DNA of 64,000 bases from Acidobacteriota bacterium (lineage in GTDB: Bacteria; Acidobacteriota; Terriglobia; Acidiferrales; UBA7541), in NCBI GenBank assembly GCA_003223215.1, contig QHYH01000081.1, positions 82,481 through 146,480 of the forward strand. The letters run 5' to 3'. Within the stretch, counting starts at the first letter, position 1. The number at the start of each line of letters is the position of its first letter. A program made the translations under genes and the position numbers. Below are positions 40,445-51,699 of the stretch, piece by piece. The notes under the pieces are model-generated. The model worked only from the letters and a program-made list of their open reading frames with translations, made no database searches and had not been told where the DNA came from.

Positions 40445-40995
40445 CTCAAAGGGCAATCGGAATCGTGCTCCAAAGAAAGTCGGTGTCTGAGGCGGAAGCG
40501 AGTTGCCCGCCGCCGTTCGCTGGATCCCCCCGGTTTGAGGTAGCCCTGGTACAGCAACGCTGACGTCACTGCCTTCGAGGCGACCTTGCCCTTCGAGCTT
40601 TCTTCCGAAATCGCCCGTTCGCAGCCGCTGGTGCCATTCACCGCCAACCACGGCTCCAAGGTGCCCGCGATCACCATGGTGAACAAATCCTGACAGGACG
40701 ACGCAAACAACATCATAAATAAACCCCGCTCCAGGCAGGTTGCCTACACGAATTTCAGCTAACAGGAACTTTCTCCGAGACAACAGGATCGCGTCGCGCG
40801 ACGCCGGATGACGTTGCTGCCCAGTTATATGTGGCCTGCACGGGAAAGACAGAGAGAATCGGCCACTTGTGCGCACTGATTAGCTCCTTCCCGGAGAGAT
40901 GGTATCACCCGATGAAACTTGGCAGGCTTGCCCGTGGATAAGACCGCAGCTCAGACTGCAACGGAAGGACTGGCGGATCCCCAAGCCAGTTTTCG

Positions 40996-42882
40996 CTATG
41001 TCAAAACCTGGTCAAATAGTTGGCCGACAGCGCGTTGGGCTTCGAGGATGGAATAGCGATGGTCCATGGCGCCTGCCAGATCCGTGTTTGCAAAAGCGAT
41101 CCGGCCAAACGGTGCTCTACGAAGAATCTCCCGAGGCGCCGGTCGACCGTCCCGGCCGAAGAAGAACCCAGGCTGTGGACTTAGATAGGCGTGCCCCCAC
41201 CGGTTAAGTATGATCCCGGCAATGTCCCGTCCAGTATTCAGGCCGGCGTGCGCAAACATGTCGCTGAACTGTTCTCGGATTTGTCTTTCATAGTCTCTGA
41301 ACGACGTTCCTAACATCTCTCTGCGACCTCGATGCCCCTGTTCTTCGGTTGCATACCCGGGATAGGAGTACAGAATTTTCAAGGTGAGTACGATAGGCGA
41401 GTCTGGACTGATAGTAGGGTCCTCGACGCCGGTTAATGCCAGCTTGCGAACTTCCATATAGTTGCCGATCCCTTCAAACCATCGGCAACCGCTCATTCCC
41501 ATTTTGTACAGGAACTGCCAATTCCTCACGGCAACGTTCGCCATCATGCAGGGAGAACGGTAGAACTGGGCGTAGGCAGTGCGGTGAGTTTCCGGAAGAT
41601 CCTTGACGATGTGCTTCGCGGTCCAGGATCCGCCCGCCATTACAACCGAGTGCGCTTTCAGCTTGTACAGCTTGCCTGCGTTCAGGTACGCGATAGTAAC
41701 CGAATCGGCTTTGTCGGCTTCCCCGTCATGCATGACATGAATCGCGGTCGATGACAGGCGAACTCGCGTCCCGGCTCCTGGAATATCGAGTGAAGGAAAA
41801 TTCACTCGACCGCGGCAAACTCCTTCTACCGTGTCGCTGCCGTCTATTGCGCCGGGAATCAGACTCTTCAACATTAATCTGGCGATCGTCGTGTTCCCGC
41901 CCGGAAACATCTGATCTGAACCGCCTTTCTCTTCGGGCAATGGGTACAGCAGCTCAAAGGCATAGTCCGAGTACGCAGACAAGGCATCAGGACCGAGGCC
42001 TGAGCCCCCGCCCTCCACTGGCGAGAGGAACGTGCGGACGGTCTCGCGGCCGAGCCCAAAGCGTTCCATATAGTGCTGTTCCAGCGTGATCGAATCGAGA
42101 TATCGCGAAATCGCATCCCCTTCGACTTTAGGATGTTCGAATTTCCTGTTTTCAACCGCTTCACCCTTCAGCCAGCGCAACCATTCCAGTCGAGTTTCGT
42201 TCGAAACCGGAGCGCCCTGCAGGTCTTTTCCCACAGGATCAATCAGCCACATTCCTGGGCTGTGGCCGAATCTCCGGCCAAACCAGAAACCGTACTGTCC
42301 ATGCCGCAAGCCAATGGCCTCATAGGGAGTCTTGGAAAGGGGGAATTCCGGTTCAGAGCCAGCCCATCGCTGATACGTCAGATTGGGTGCTTGCAACCCG
42401 ATGGAATCGTAGAAACGGGCCAGGAAGCTGTGTGGGTATTGGATCTGATAGATGGCCGAGCCTTGGTGTGCAACCAGCCGCTTGCCATCTACGAGAAATT
42501 CATTTTGTTTTGCTTCACCACCGAAGATGGGATGATTTTCCAGAATCAAGCATTTCACGCCCGGACCGGCGCTCCTCTGGAAGAAAAGAGCAGCTGCGAG
42601 CCCACTGATTCCGCCTCCAATGACGACGCAATCGTAGTTCTCGCCGGTCTCGACCATGTCCTTGGGCAGGGCGTCGTACCGGCCATCGCGGATCGCATGA
42701 CCGGCTTCGAGGACATTCCAGGTATTGCCATTCGAGCTGCTGTAGTCGCCAATGCCGCCGTAACCGGTAAACTCGTCGTTTCCCGCCAGGAGCTGGCGAG
42801 GGGTCGCGCCCGCCAGTAACATTGATCCCGAGGCCAACAAAGCGGAGCCGAGGAAATCGCGGCGGGTGATGCGCGCTTCCAT
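40996..42882 (-). CDS. TAT-exported FAD-dependent oxidoreductase, spermidine-dehydrogenase-like
   Basis: ITRRDFLGSALLASG TAT signal; YDCVVIGGGISGLAAALFFQRSAGP Rossmann fold; FGGEAKQNEF. Confidence 0.85.
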   Translation of the reverse strand: MEARITRRDFLGSALLASGSMLLAGATPRQLLAGNDEFTGYGGIGDYSSSNGNTWNVLEAGHAIRDGRYDALPKDMVETGENYDCVVIGGGISGLAAALFFQRSAGPGVKCLILENHPIFGGEAKQNEFLVDGKRLVAHQGSAIYQIQYPHSFLARFYDSIGLQAPNLTYQRWAGSEPEFPLSKTPYEAIGLRHGQYGFWFGRRFGHSPGMWLIDPVGKDLQGAPVSNETRLEWLRWLKGEAVENRKFEHPKVEGDAISRYLDSITLEQHYMERFGLGRETVRTFLSPVEGGGSGLGPDALSAYSDYAFELLYPLPEEKGGSDQMFPGGNTTIARLMLKSLIPGAIDGSDTVEGVCRGRVNFPSLDIPGAGTRVRLSSTAIHVMHDGEADKADSVTIAYLNAGKLYKLKAHSVVMAGGSWTAKHIVKDLPETHRTAYAQFYRSPCMMANVAVRNWQFLYKMGMSGCRWFEGIGNYMEVRKLALTGVEDPTISPDSPIVLTLKILYSYPGYATEEQGHRGRREMLGTSFRDYERQIREQFSDMFAHAGLNTGRDIAGIILNRWGHAYLSPQPGFFFGRDGRPAPREILRRAPFGRIAFANTDLAGAMDHRYSILEAQRAVGQLFDQVLT

Positions 42883-43174
42883 GCCAAGGGCTCTGTCGCC
42901 GGCGCGAGTGGATGCCGTTTTAGGTGCGCACGAAATCTTGTGTTACCTCGATCTTTGTCCCTGAGTGTACACCGAATCTTAGCGTCGCCGGTTGGACCGC
43001 TCCGATGCGAGCCATGGTGAGTTAGTCGCCGCGGCCCTTGATCGGAAATGCCTCGGGCACAAGACGGATGACATTCTGGCGAATCCGTTCTTGGCTGCTT
43101 GCGATCCTCGGGCGCGGCCGGATGGAACGCCAGATGGATCGACAGCCGCACTTCCGAGTGGCGATCACCAGGCG

Positions 43175-43414
43175 TCAGAGCGGAGAACCAGCATAAATCC
43201 TCGGAGGTCCGGATCCTAGTGAACGCGCCAGGAAGCTCCTGCGACTCTCACCGAGTATCTGGCGAAGAACGTCGCGAGCGGGCCGGTCGGGGTCAGGCAG
43301 CTCGATTCTAGCTTGCATTTGCTCGTACGCCCGCTCGACAGAAGTCCCCTTGATCGGCCGTTTGCTTTGGAGTGCGAGCTCTTCGCTAAACACCCGCAAG
43401 CTGAGCTCGGTCAT
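43175..43414 (-). CDS. Hypothetical protein
   Basis: 79 aa ORF without competing overlap; weak support. Confidence 0.3.
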   Translation of the reverse strand: MTELSLRVFSEELALQSKRPIKGTSVERAYEQMQARIELPDPDRPARDVLRQILGESRRSFLARSLGSGPPRIYAGSPL

Positions 43415-43650
43415 TGGGCCTTCGGCGGCTTTTCTCCAGGAATTTTTACCGCCGCTTAGTCGTTCTCGGAATCAGATCCGCCTTTGGCGAATGCGCATTT
43501 CTTTGGGGGGCAAATGAGACATCTCCGCAAAATTGTCTCATCAAGCGGTTCGCTCCATGCCGTACAATTTAGACGAAGCACATTCTGCAGACCAACTGCT
43601 AAGCTAAGTGGTCGTTTGGCGGTTGGCGAACCTGCTCCAGGGGTTGTTTT

Positions 43651-45645
43651 GTGATTGTCGATCCGCAAGATACGCGCAAAATCTCCCGAACCTGGCGCGA
43701 ATACCTCCACGAAATGAAGCAAAGCCTGGGGGTGGCTCGCTGGGTTTATCACGAATTCATCACTCCCGAAAGCCGTCATTGGACCAAGCGGATGCTTGTG
43801 TCTCTTGCCATTTCCGTCACCGCCTTGAACGGCATCGCTTGGTTGGCGAAATATTTGGTCGACGGACTCATTCGGCACGACGCATACGCCGTCAAGATGA
43901 GCTTCCTCGGCATGGCTGCATTCGTGGTCATATACGGCTATTTCGACAGCCTGCAAATGATCGCGCGAGAGTACGCGCAGGGCGCGAATCTCACGCAGCT
44001 CAAGCGCCGCATGAATGAGTTGTTCTTTGAGAAGAGCATGGGCCAGCACCTGCAGGAAAGCTCCTATCTGAACACAGCAAACATCGAGCGGGGCAAGGGA
44101 CGCATCGAGCAACTCGAAAATATGCTCATGTTCGAGGGCTCCTCCTCGATGATCTCGCTTACCGTCGCACTGACGCTCCTGTGGCTCCGCGTGCCGTCCG
44201 CCGGCTTGTTTATGACCCTACTTCTCGCGAGCTACCTGGTCTGGCTCGTGTATCTGAACCGCAACATTTCCGAAAACTGCGCGCCGTTCGATAAAGAATT
44301 CCGGCGCATCAACCGCTGGGAGCATGAACGCTGGGAGAAAATCGAGCGTGTCAAAACGTGTGCAAAAGAGGGTGAGGAGATCGCCTACCAAAATCGGTCT
44401 TTTCAAAAGGTCCTGGGGGAAGAGCGCAAATTCTGGCTCTGGTTCATCAGAAAGGTCACCTGGCGCGGATATTCCAACCGGTTGGTCCTTTTGGGCACGC
44501 TCGGCTATGGTGCTTGGCTGATTTGGCGAGGAGACTGGTCCAACGGTGTCTTCGTGCCGCTCCTGATGTACGCCACCAAAGTCAGCGAGAGCATCTGGCA
44601 TATCGGTCATATCGAACATCAGGTCAACTGGAACATGCCGGCGATTCGTACCGCGATGCTCACGCTGACGGTTCCACCGGACATCACCGATAAGGCGAAG
44701 GCCATCGAGCTCCAGAGAAAAAATGGCATGCGCGTAGAGATGCGCAATGTTTCCTTCGCATACGCCACGGAGAAGTGCGACCTGCCTGGCCTGCCCGCTG
44801 CCACGAACGGAGGTGCCAAGCCGGCGACGGCGGTTCTCCGCAATGTCAGCCTCACCATCGCGCCTGGCGAGAAGGCCGCTCTGATTGGCCCATCCGGCGC
44901 GGGCAAAACCACGATCATGCGCCTGCTCATGCGCTATATGGATCCGACCTCAGGGACAATGCTGGTCGACGGGCACGACTTGCGCGATGTGCGACTGTCT
45001 TCCTGGCTCAATCTCATCGCCTACGTGCCGCAACAGGCGCAGGTATTTGATGGGACCATCCGTGACAACCTACTGTACCGTTTCACCGATGAACCCATCA
45101 ATGTCCCCGATCAAGAACTGTGGGGCATCATGCGAAAGCTGAAGATCGATTTTGGGGACCGCCTGACCGACGGGCTCGACACACGAGTCGGCCGGCACGG
45201 AATTGAACTATCGGGCGGCGAGCAACAGCGGCTGATGATCGGAGCGGCCGCCATGCGTAAGCCCATATTCATGGTCGTGGACGAAGCCACCGCCTCGCTC
45301 GATGCCACCACGGAAAAGGCCGTGCAGAAGGGCATGGAAGAGGTGCTTGGGGATCACATGGGCGCCCTCATCATCACGCATCGCCTCTCCACCGTGCGCA
45401 GGCTCTGCAGCAAATTCTTCGTCTTGCGCGACTCGGAAGGGCTTGCCGCGGAAGAATCGCAACTGGAAGCTGCGGCATGCTCGTTCGAAGAACTCTACGA
45501 AATATCCCCAACGTTCCGCGTGCTCGCCGACGATCAGGGAGTGGTCATTCTCGATAGCCCGCAGCCACGCTCGGAAATCTCCACCGAGCCGGTAACCGAC
45601 CGAGAGGAGAGCATCCGCTACGCCGAACCCGAATCGATAGCGTGA
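43651..45645 (+). CDS. ABC transporter, fused permease/ATPase (exporter type)
   Basis: TM domain then IGPSGAGKTTIMRLLMRYMDPTSG, ELSGGEQQRLMIGAAAMRKPIFMVVDEATASLD; GTG start. Confidence 0.92.
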   Translation: MIVDPQDTRKISRTWREYLHEMKQSLGVARWVYHEFITPESRHWTKRMLVSLAISVTALNGIAWLAKYLVDGLIRHDAYAVKMSFLGMAAFVVIYGYFDSLQMIAREYAQGANLTQLKRRMNELFFEKSMGQHLQESSYLNTANIERGKGRIEQLENMLMFEGSSSMISLTVALTLLWLRVPSAGLFMTLLLASYLVWLVYLNRNISENCAPFDKEFRRINRWEHERWEKIERVKTCAKEGEEIAYQNRSFQKVLGEERKFWLWFIRKVTWRGYSNRLVLLGTLGYGAWLIWRGDWSNGVFVPLLMYATKVSESIWHIGHIEHQVNWNMPAIRTAMLTLTVPPDITDKAKAIELQRKNGMRVEMRNVSFAYATEKCDLPGLPAATNGGAKPATAVLRNVSLTIAPGEKAALIGPSGAGKTTIMRLLMRYMDPTSGTMLVDGHDLRDVRLSSWLNLIAYVPQQAQVFDGTIRDNLLYRFTDEPINVPDQELWGIMRKLKIDFGDRLTDGLDTRVGRHGIELSGGEQQRLMIGAAAMRKPIFMVVDEATASLDATTEKAVQKGMEEVLGDHMGALIITHRLSTVRRLCSKFFVLRDSEGLAAEESQLEAAACSFEELYEISPTFRVLADDQGVVILDSPQPRSEISTEPVTDREESIRYAEPESIA

Positions 45646-45897
45646 TGAGAGCTGCCGATTCCGAAAAGTGCATTCCCAAACTGAATCCGAGACGCCGGCG
45701 GCAATGGGAAACCCCGCAGCCTCCTCCAGTAGGAAGGCAATTCAGATGCGCCATCGTTGATAAACACCACTCGACTAGCCAGGTCCCGGCGCAAGTTGGT
45801 TATTGCGGCCGATAGGACCGTCGTAGCCCGAGAGTACGGTGGTGAAGACGCGACTTGTTCCCAAGCCCGGCGGCTCTACAAGAAAAAGGGGGCGGTC

Positions 45898-48639
45898 CTA
45901 TTCAGTTCGTAACGCTTCCGAGGGTGAAATCAGGCTTGCCCGCAACGCCGGTATTAACGATGCGACCAGCGCCGAGAACCCAAGTGTTAGAACGGCCACG
46001 AAAATCTCCGCAGGGTCATACGGATTCAATCCGTAGAGTTGGCTGCCCAGGAATTGCACCGCCGCCAAAGCCAGGGGCAATCCAACAACCAGACCAATGG
46101 CCACCAGCGCGAACGCGCCGCGAATTATCAGCGCGGCCGCTTGCGTGGCAGTGGCGCCGAGCGCCATCCGCACCCCAATCTCGTTGGTGCGGCGTCCGAC
46201 GTTGTAGGCTGTCACTCCATACAGCCCGACGCAAGCCAAAACAAGCGAAAGAATTCCGAAGAACGACGTGAGTTGTGCAATCAGGCGCTGCTGCCGGAAT
46301 GTGCCAGCCACTTGCTCTCTCAAGGTCTGAATGGAAATGATCGGCAGGTTGGGATCCACCGAGGCCATGGCCTGGCGAATCTGCCCAGAGGACACGCTGG
46401 CTCCCGGCCGGGTGACAATAAGAATATCGTGCAGGAAATGCGAGCCTGGGTTGCTGTCCTTTCCGGTTGGCAACACGTCATGTTGCGCTTCGGGAACAAA
46501 GAAGAATGGGCCAATCGGGTGGTCAAGATCGAAGTCCAGATAGCGCGCGTCTTGGGCCACGCCTACAATTTCGTATTGGCGGGACGTCCCCATCCCAGTC
46601 TGTCCGAAGTACTTCTCGATTGGGTCCTCTTTCTGGAAAAACTTGCGCGCAAACGCCTGGTTGATCACGGCCACGTGCTGTGAAGTCGCAGTGTCGAGAT
46701 CGGAGATCCCGCGTCCCTCGATAATGGGAGTTCCGACGGCGGTAAAATATCCCGCAGTGACGCGATCCCAGGAAGTAGAAACGTCGTCCTTCGGTCCGGG
46801 CGCCGGACGTCCATCCACCCACACGCCAGCACCCCAATTGTTGCGGCTCAGCGGCGAGTACTGGCAGATGGCCACGTCCGACACACCGAGAACGCTCGAT
46901 AATGAATTCTGGATCCGCCCGTAAAGTGTGGTGAGTTGGTCTGGTCGATAGGCGACAAGACTCGGATCGATCCTGACGATCGTGCGCCGGTCCTGCGCGA
47001 AGCCAAAGTCTTGATTCTCGAGGTGGCGCAGAGCCGCCGTCAGCAGTCCGGATGCAGCCAGCAGCACCAGCGAGAGCGCTGCCTGGCACACGACCAGGGT
47101 CTTCCGAGGGAGCGCGCCTGTGCGGACAGTGGATCGGCTAGCTCCCCGGAGGGCTTCGATGGGATCTATCCGTGTGGTCATCCACGCCGGAGCGATGCCG
47201 AAAGTAACTCCCGCGATCAGCGAAACGCCGAAGGCAAAGAGCAGGACCGGCATGGAAGACGACGCGTCGATGGGAATAGCTGCCATTCCGCTCGTCGGCG
47301 GAAATGCGAAGTGCAGAATAAGGCGCGTCCCCGCAAATGCAATCACCAGACCCGCCACACCACCTGCGAGTGAGAGCAAAATGCTTTCGGCGAGGGCCTG
47401 CCTCACGAGCCGGAGCGCCTGCGCCCCCAGTGCTATCCTCAACGATATCTCCCGCCGCCGCTCCATGCCGCGCACGAGCATCAGATTGGCGACGTTGGCG
47501 CAGACAATGAGGAGCACGAAACTTGTCACCATCATCAGGATCTGAAGCCAGTGCTCATATTCCTCACGCATGCTCGTGATGCCGGCGCCTCCGGGGCGCA
47601 AGAACAGGGTCTGCTCGGGAAATTCCGCGCGATCGTTGGCGCTCATGTCACCCCAACGCGAGCGCAGCCACTGCTTGAGCTCCGCCCTCATCTGAGCTTC
47701 GATGGAGGCGGGGTTCGCGCCGGGCAGGATACGTCCGATTAGGTCTAACCAGGAATTGTCGGACTGATAGATATCCGCAGCGGCACCCAGCAACGGTTGG
47801 GTGTTGATCGGCAGAAAGAAATCGGGTGGATTCGTGCGCAGGGTGTCGCCAAAGAAACGCGGCGGAGTGATTCCCACGACCGTAAATGGCTTGTCGTCTA
47901 TGTTGAAGACGCCACCGACGACGGAAGGATCCGACTCATATCGTTGCTGCCATAAGCGATAGCTCATCACTGCGGCAGGTGGAGCGCCGGCTTGGTCGTC
48001 GCCGGCGGTCAGCAGCCGTCCGGCATAGGCGCTGATGCCGAACATGGTGAAGTAATTGCCCGAAACGAACTCCCCGGGATAGCCTTGCGCTGCCTCGGCG
48101 CTACCGGAGCGCCGCACACCTAGCAGCGAGGTGCTCGCCTGGAACGCCGCCAATTCTCGAAACCCTTGGGTGTGGTCCCGGAAATGTTTGTAAAGATCGT
48201 AGGAGACAAGGGAAAACTCGTTTTCTTGGCTGTACCCGCCCCAATAGCAACAACGTGCTTCTTTTCCCAAGCGATACAATTCAGCCGGATCGGCCACTGC
48301 CAGCGACTTCAGCAGAACCGCATAGACCAACGTAAAAATGGAAGTGGTCGCGCCAATGCCTAGCGCCAGGGTGAGCACAACCGTGACCGTGAACGCGGGG
48401 CATCTCCGCAATCGACGTGAAGCATACCGCATGTCGTGCAGCAGAGCTTCTACAGACGGTAATCCCCGCTCATCCCGGTACTCTTCCTTTACGGCCTCCA
48501 CCGCGCCGAACTTCAGGATCGCCTGGCGCCGCGACTCTTCCGGAGACAGACCGGCGCGCAGGTTGTCCTCCGCCTGCAAGGCGATGTGAGCTTCAATCTC
48601 GGCTCGCAGTCGTTCCTCATCCTTTTCGGTTCTCGCCAC
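45898..48639 (-). CDS. ADOP-type MacB/FtsX ABC permease
   Basis: 913 aa; ALGIGATTSIFTLVYAVLLKSL, LYGVTAYNVGRRTNEIGVRMALGATATQAAALI, tail ALVASLIPALRASLISPSEALRTE. Confidence 0.93.
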   Translation of the reverse strand: MARTEKDEERLRAEIEAHIALQAEDNLRAGLSPEESRRQAILKFGAVEAVKEEYRDERGLPSVEALLHDMRYASRRLRRCPAFTVTVVLTLALGIGATTSIFTLVYAVLLKSLAVADPAELYRLGKEARCCYWGGYSQENEFSLVSYDLYKHFRDHTQGFRELAAFQASTSLLGVRRSGSAEAAQGYPGEFVSGNYFTMFGISAYAGRLLTAGDDQAGAPPAAVMSYRLWQQRYESDPSVVGGVFNIDDKPFTVVGITPPRFFGDTLRTNPPDFFLPINTQPLLGAAADIYQSDNSWLDLIGRILPGANPASIEAQMRAELKQWLRSRWGDMSANDRAEFPEQTLFLRPGGAGITSMREEYEHWLQILMMVTSFVLLIVCANVANLMLVRGMERRREISLRIALGAQALRLVRQALAESILLSLAGGVAGLVIAFAGTRLILHFAFPPTSGMAAIPIDASSSMPVLLFAFGVSLIAGVTFGIAPAWMTTRIDPIEALRGASRSTVRTGALPRKTLVVCQAALSLVLLAASGLLTAALRHLENQDFGFAQDRRTIVRIDPSLVAYRPDQLTTLYGRIQNSLSSVLGVSDVAICQYSPLSRNNWGAGVWVDGRPAPGPKDDVSTSWDRVTAGYFTAVGTPIIEGRGISDLDTATSQHVAVINQAFARKFFQKEDPIEKYFGQTGMGTSRQYEIVGVAQDARYLDFDLDHPIGPFFFVPEAQHDVLPTGKDSNPGSHFLHDILIVTRPGASVSSGQIRQAMASVDPNLPIISIQTLREQVAGTFRQQRLIAQLTSFFGILSLVLACVGLYGVTAYNVGRRTNEIGVRMALGATATQAAALIIRGAFALVAIGLVVGLPLALAAVQFLGSQLYGLNPYDPAEIFVAVLTLGFSALVASLIPALRASLISPSEALRTE

Positions 48640-48673
48640 GAGCTGAGCCGCTTAACGAAGCGCCTTAGCCTCC

Positions 48674-49030
48674 TCATTTCAGATCCTCCGCCCTCACCGC
48701 AAAAAATCGGTCAATGATTGCTGCTGTCTGATCCCAATCATGTTTCTCGGCCTGCAACTGCTTGCGCCCCTGCCGCGTCAGCCGGTAGAAGCGTGCCTTG
48801 CGGTTGTTTTCCGAAACGCCCCACCCCGAGGTGATTGAGCCCTCCTGCTCGAGCTTCAACAGAACCGGATAGAGAGTGCCTTGATTCACTGCGAGCAAGT
48901 CTCCGCTGATCTGCTCGATGCGACGAGCGATGCTGTAACCGTGCATCGCGCCCAGCACATCAAGGGTCTTAAGGACCATCAGCGCCAATGTGCCTTGCAG
49001 CACGTCCCTCTTCTGTTTCTTCTCTTCCAT
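48674..49030 (-). CDS. PadR-family transcriptional regulator
   Basis: DVLQGTLALMVLKTLDVLGAMHGYSIARRIEQISGDLLAVNQGTLYPVLLKLEQEGSITSGW. Confidence 0.95.
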   Translation of the reverse strand: MEEKKQKRDVLQGTLALMVLKTLDVLGAMHGYSIARRIEQISGDLLAVNQGTLYPVLLKLEQEGSITSGWGVSENNRKARFYRLTRQGRKQLQAEKHDWDQTAAIIDRFFAVRAEDLK

Positions 49031-49238
49031 TGGGTTCCCAACAGAAGCTTGGCACATTTCCATTGGGAAAGCAACAGGGCGGCGGCCTTCTTATGGCCTC
49101 CTTTCGTGGCGGTGCCGCTTCCTGCGAGTGCGGTCAAAAAAAACGCTTGATAACCCGGCGGTCTTGTTGGTAAGTTCTGAATAGACAGAAGATACAGACA
49201 TGGGCGGACAAACGCAATGCCGCGCAAGGCCCTGACCC

Positions 49239-50214
49239 GTGGCTCAGAAGTTCATCCTGCGCACAGGCCAAACTCTCTTTCCATCAGGACTGAGAATGGC
49301 TGTCGTCGGGGGCGCATCCTGGCTGATTCTTTTGGCTGGCGTTCTCCGCGGCTTTTTTCGGCTGAGCATTTTTGATCTGTTGTTCCTTCTCGCGCCGTGG
49401 GTAATGGCTCCCCTCGGTTTGAACCTGGTGGCTGCACAGGCCGACCGCCTTGCTCAAATGAACGTATTGGTCGTCCGGTACTTACTGTTTCCAGCCGCGG
49501 CTCTAGCTCTACTGCGAGCTTCTTTCTAAAAGACGGGCGGGCAGCGGGTGCGTTGGTATGCCCGTGGCTCATTGTGGCTTCGGCGGTGGCTCTCGACGGC
49601 CTGGAGAGGTTCATCAGAACGCGCCTGCAATCGTTCCCGGAATTCTGTTTCGCTCTTGGCGAAGGATATGCGTTTGTCGGCGCACTGTGGCTCGCGGCCT
49701 CGCGCACAGGAATGCAACTTTTTGGTTTCCGTGAGCCCATCGTGCTCCTGACGGCGATCCATTTCCATTACGCATGATTGATGGCGGCAATCCTTGCGGG
49801 GCTCGCGGCATCCTCGATGCGCACTCCCCTGGCTCTGCGAACTGCTTTGTCGTGTGCCGTTGCCGGTCCTGGTCTGCTGGGTCTGGCGTTTCTCATCGGT
49901 CCAAAACTGAAACTCGCGGCCGTCTGCCTGCTGGTGATTGGCGGATGTGGGATTGCTTTTGCAACTTTTCGTGTTGGATTGGGTAAAGCCCGCGGAATTG
50001 GTGGACGCCTGCTGCTCCTTGGAAGTGTCTGCGTAATTTTTGGGATGGCACTCGCAGGCATGTGTGGGCTATGGGCGAATACCCGCTCCATGCCTTTGTC
50101 AATCTCGAACAAATGGCGCGCTATCATGGGGTTCTCAATTCGGTCGGCTTTGGTCTGTGCTCGCTCGTGGGCTGGAGCTTGTTGCAACGTAAGAGTATGC
50201 CGGAATGCCAATGA
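49239..50214 (+). pseudogene. YndJ-like membrane protein, broken by frameshifts and an in-frame stop
   Basis: Homology-like blocks in successive frames: GFREPIVLLTAIHFHYA*LMAAILAGLAA, then MGEYPLHAFVNLEQMARYHGVLNSVGFGLCSLVGW ending at TGA 50212. Confidence 0.75.
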
Positions 50215-50731
50215 AATTGCCGGATCTGTGGCGATGGGACGGACGTGTCGTCCGCCTGGCCTACGCCACCGTGGGGCTTGTCGGCGTGGCCATCAAACAC
50301 AATCTAGACCGGCTGATTGCATCCTCGTTCCTGGGCTATAAGAACAGTTCAATTACTGGGTGCCTCTGGGGAGGGCGGCGCGGCTGAATCATCTCTCGGA
50401 TACCGAAGCCAAATTTCTCGCAACGTTGTTGCTTGTCTCGATTCCGTTTATCTGGGTCGGCGTGGCGATGACGGTGAAACGGCTGCGCGACGCGGGCCAG
50501 CCGCTTTGGCTTGTGATCCTTTTCTTTGTCCCTCTTATCAATTTGCTGTTTTTTCTCCTTCTTTGCGCGTTGCCGCCGCATGAGCGTTCTCAAGAATTGG
50601 AAGGAGCGCCGTGGCCGGGACCGCATGGAATCGATCGCTTCATCCCACACAGCAAAATCGGCAGCGCCGCGCTTTCGATTGTGGTTGCAACCGTTCTGGG
50701 TCTCGGGTTCGTTGTCATGGGAACCCTCTAG
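50211..50731 (+). pseudogene. DUF805-family membrane protein with one frameshift
   Basis: MKLPDLWRWDGRVVRLAYATVGLVGVAIKHNLDRLIASSFLG then, one frame over, FNYWVPLGRAARLNHLSDTEAKFLATLLLVSIPFIWVGVAMTVKRLRDAGQPLWLVILFFVPLINLL. Confidence 0.75.
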
Positions 50732-51602
50732 TGATCGGCGCTTACGGCTGGGGCTGTTCGTGGCTCTCCCTTTCTGCCTTGGAATGTTTTCGGTGCTGCT
50801 GTACAGCTACCACGAGCCACGAGAGTGGTTTGACTGCATGGGTTTGGCGCTCGTGCCCGTGGGCTTGGTTGGCGTCACGCTGGTTCTGATCGCCGTACAA
50901 GGAATCATCTGCGTGCTGATGGCCGCGCCGTTTGCGTTGGCCCTGGCGGCGCTTGGAGGCGCGCTCGGTTATGCGATCCAGGCGCGTCATTGGCGTCCAA
51001 AGCAGACGCCTGCCATGTTCTCCATTTTGATTTTGCTGGTGCCGGCATGGTTTGGAGCGGAGCGCGCAGCGGCTTTGCGACCGCCCGTCTACGAGGTCCG
51101 CACTGCGATCGAAGTGAATGCGCCTACCAAGAAAGTGTGGAATGAAGCGGTTGCCTTTGCCGACATTCCGCCGCCGAAGGAACTGCTGTTTCGCTCGGGA
51201 GTCGCCTACCCAATTCGTTCTGAGATTACCGGACATGGCGTTGGCGCTGTTGGCGCTGTGAGGCAGTGCATTTTCTCGACAGGACCGTTTGTCGAGCCAA
51301 TCGAAGTGTGGGACGAGCCGCATTTGCTGAAGTTCGGAGTGACGGCAAGTCCGGCGCCGCTCAATGAACTGACACCGTATGGACATATCGACGCGCCGCA
51401 CCTGCACGGGTACTTTGTTTCGGAGGAAGGCCAGTTCTTGCTGACCGCGCTTCCTGGCGGACGCACGCGGCTCGAAGGCGCAACGTGGTATCACAACGCC
51501 ATGTGGCCGGCGACGTATTGGCATTGGTGGTCGGACTACATCATTCGCAAGATCCATTCCCGCGTGCTGGAACATATTCGAGCCCAAGCCGAGAGTCGTT
51601 GA
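50731..51602 (+). pseudogene. Membrane-anchored SRPBCC-like protein, probable early frameshift
   Basis: VIGAYGWG in GTG frame then LFVALPFCLGMFSVLLYSYHEPREW...VYEVRTAIEVNAPTKKVWNEAVAFADIPPP in the 50526 ORF frame. Confidence 0.55.
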
Positions 51603-51699
51603 CATTGTTCTTTAGTGCAGACAGCACAGAGAACGCAGAGAAGAAAATCGATGGAACATTTCACAACCCAATGTCAAACACGGGACAGAGAAAGACGAA

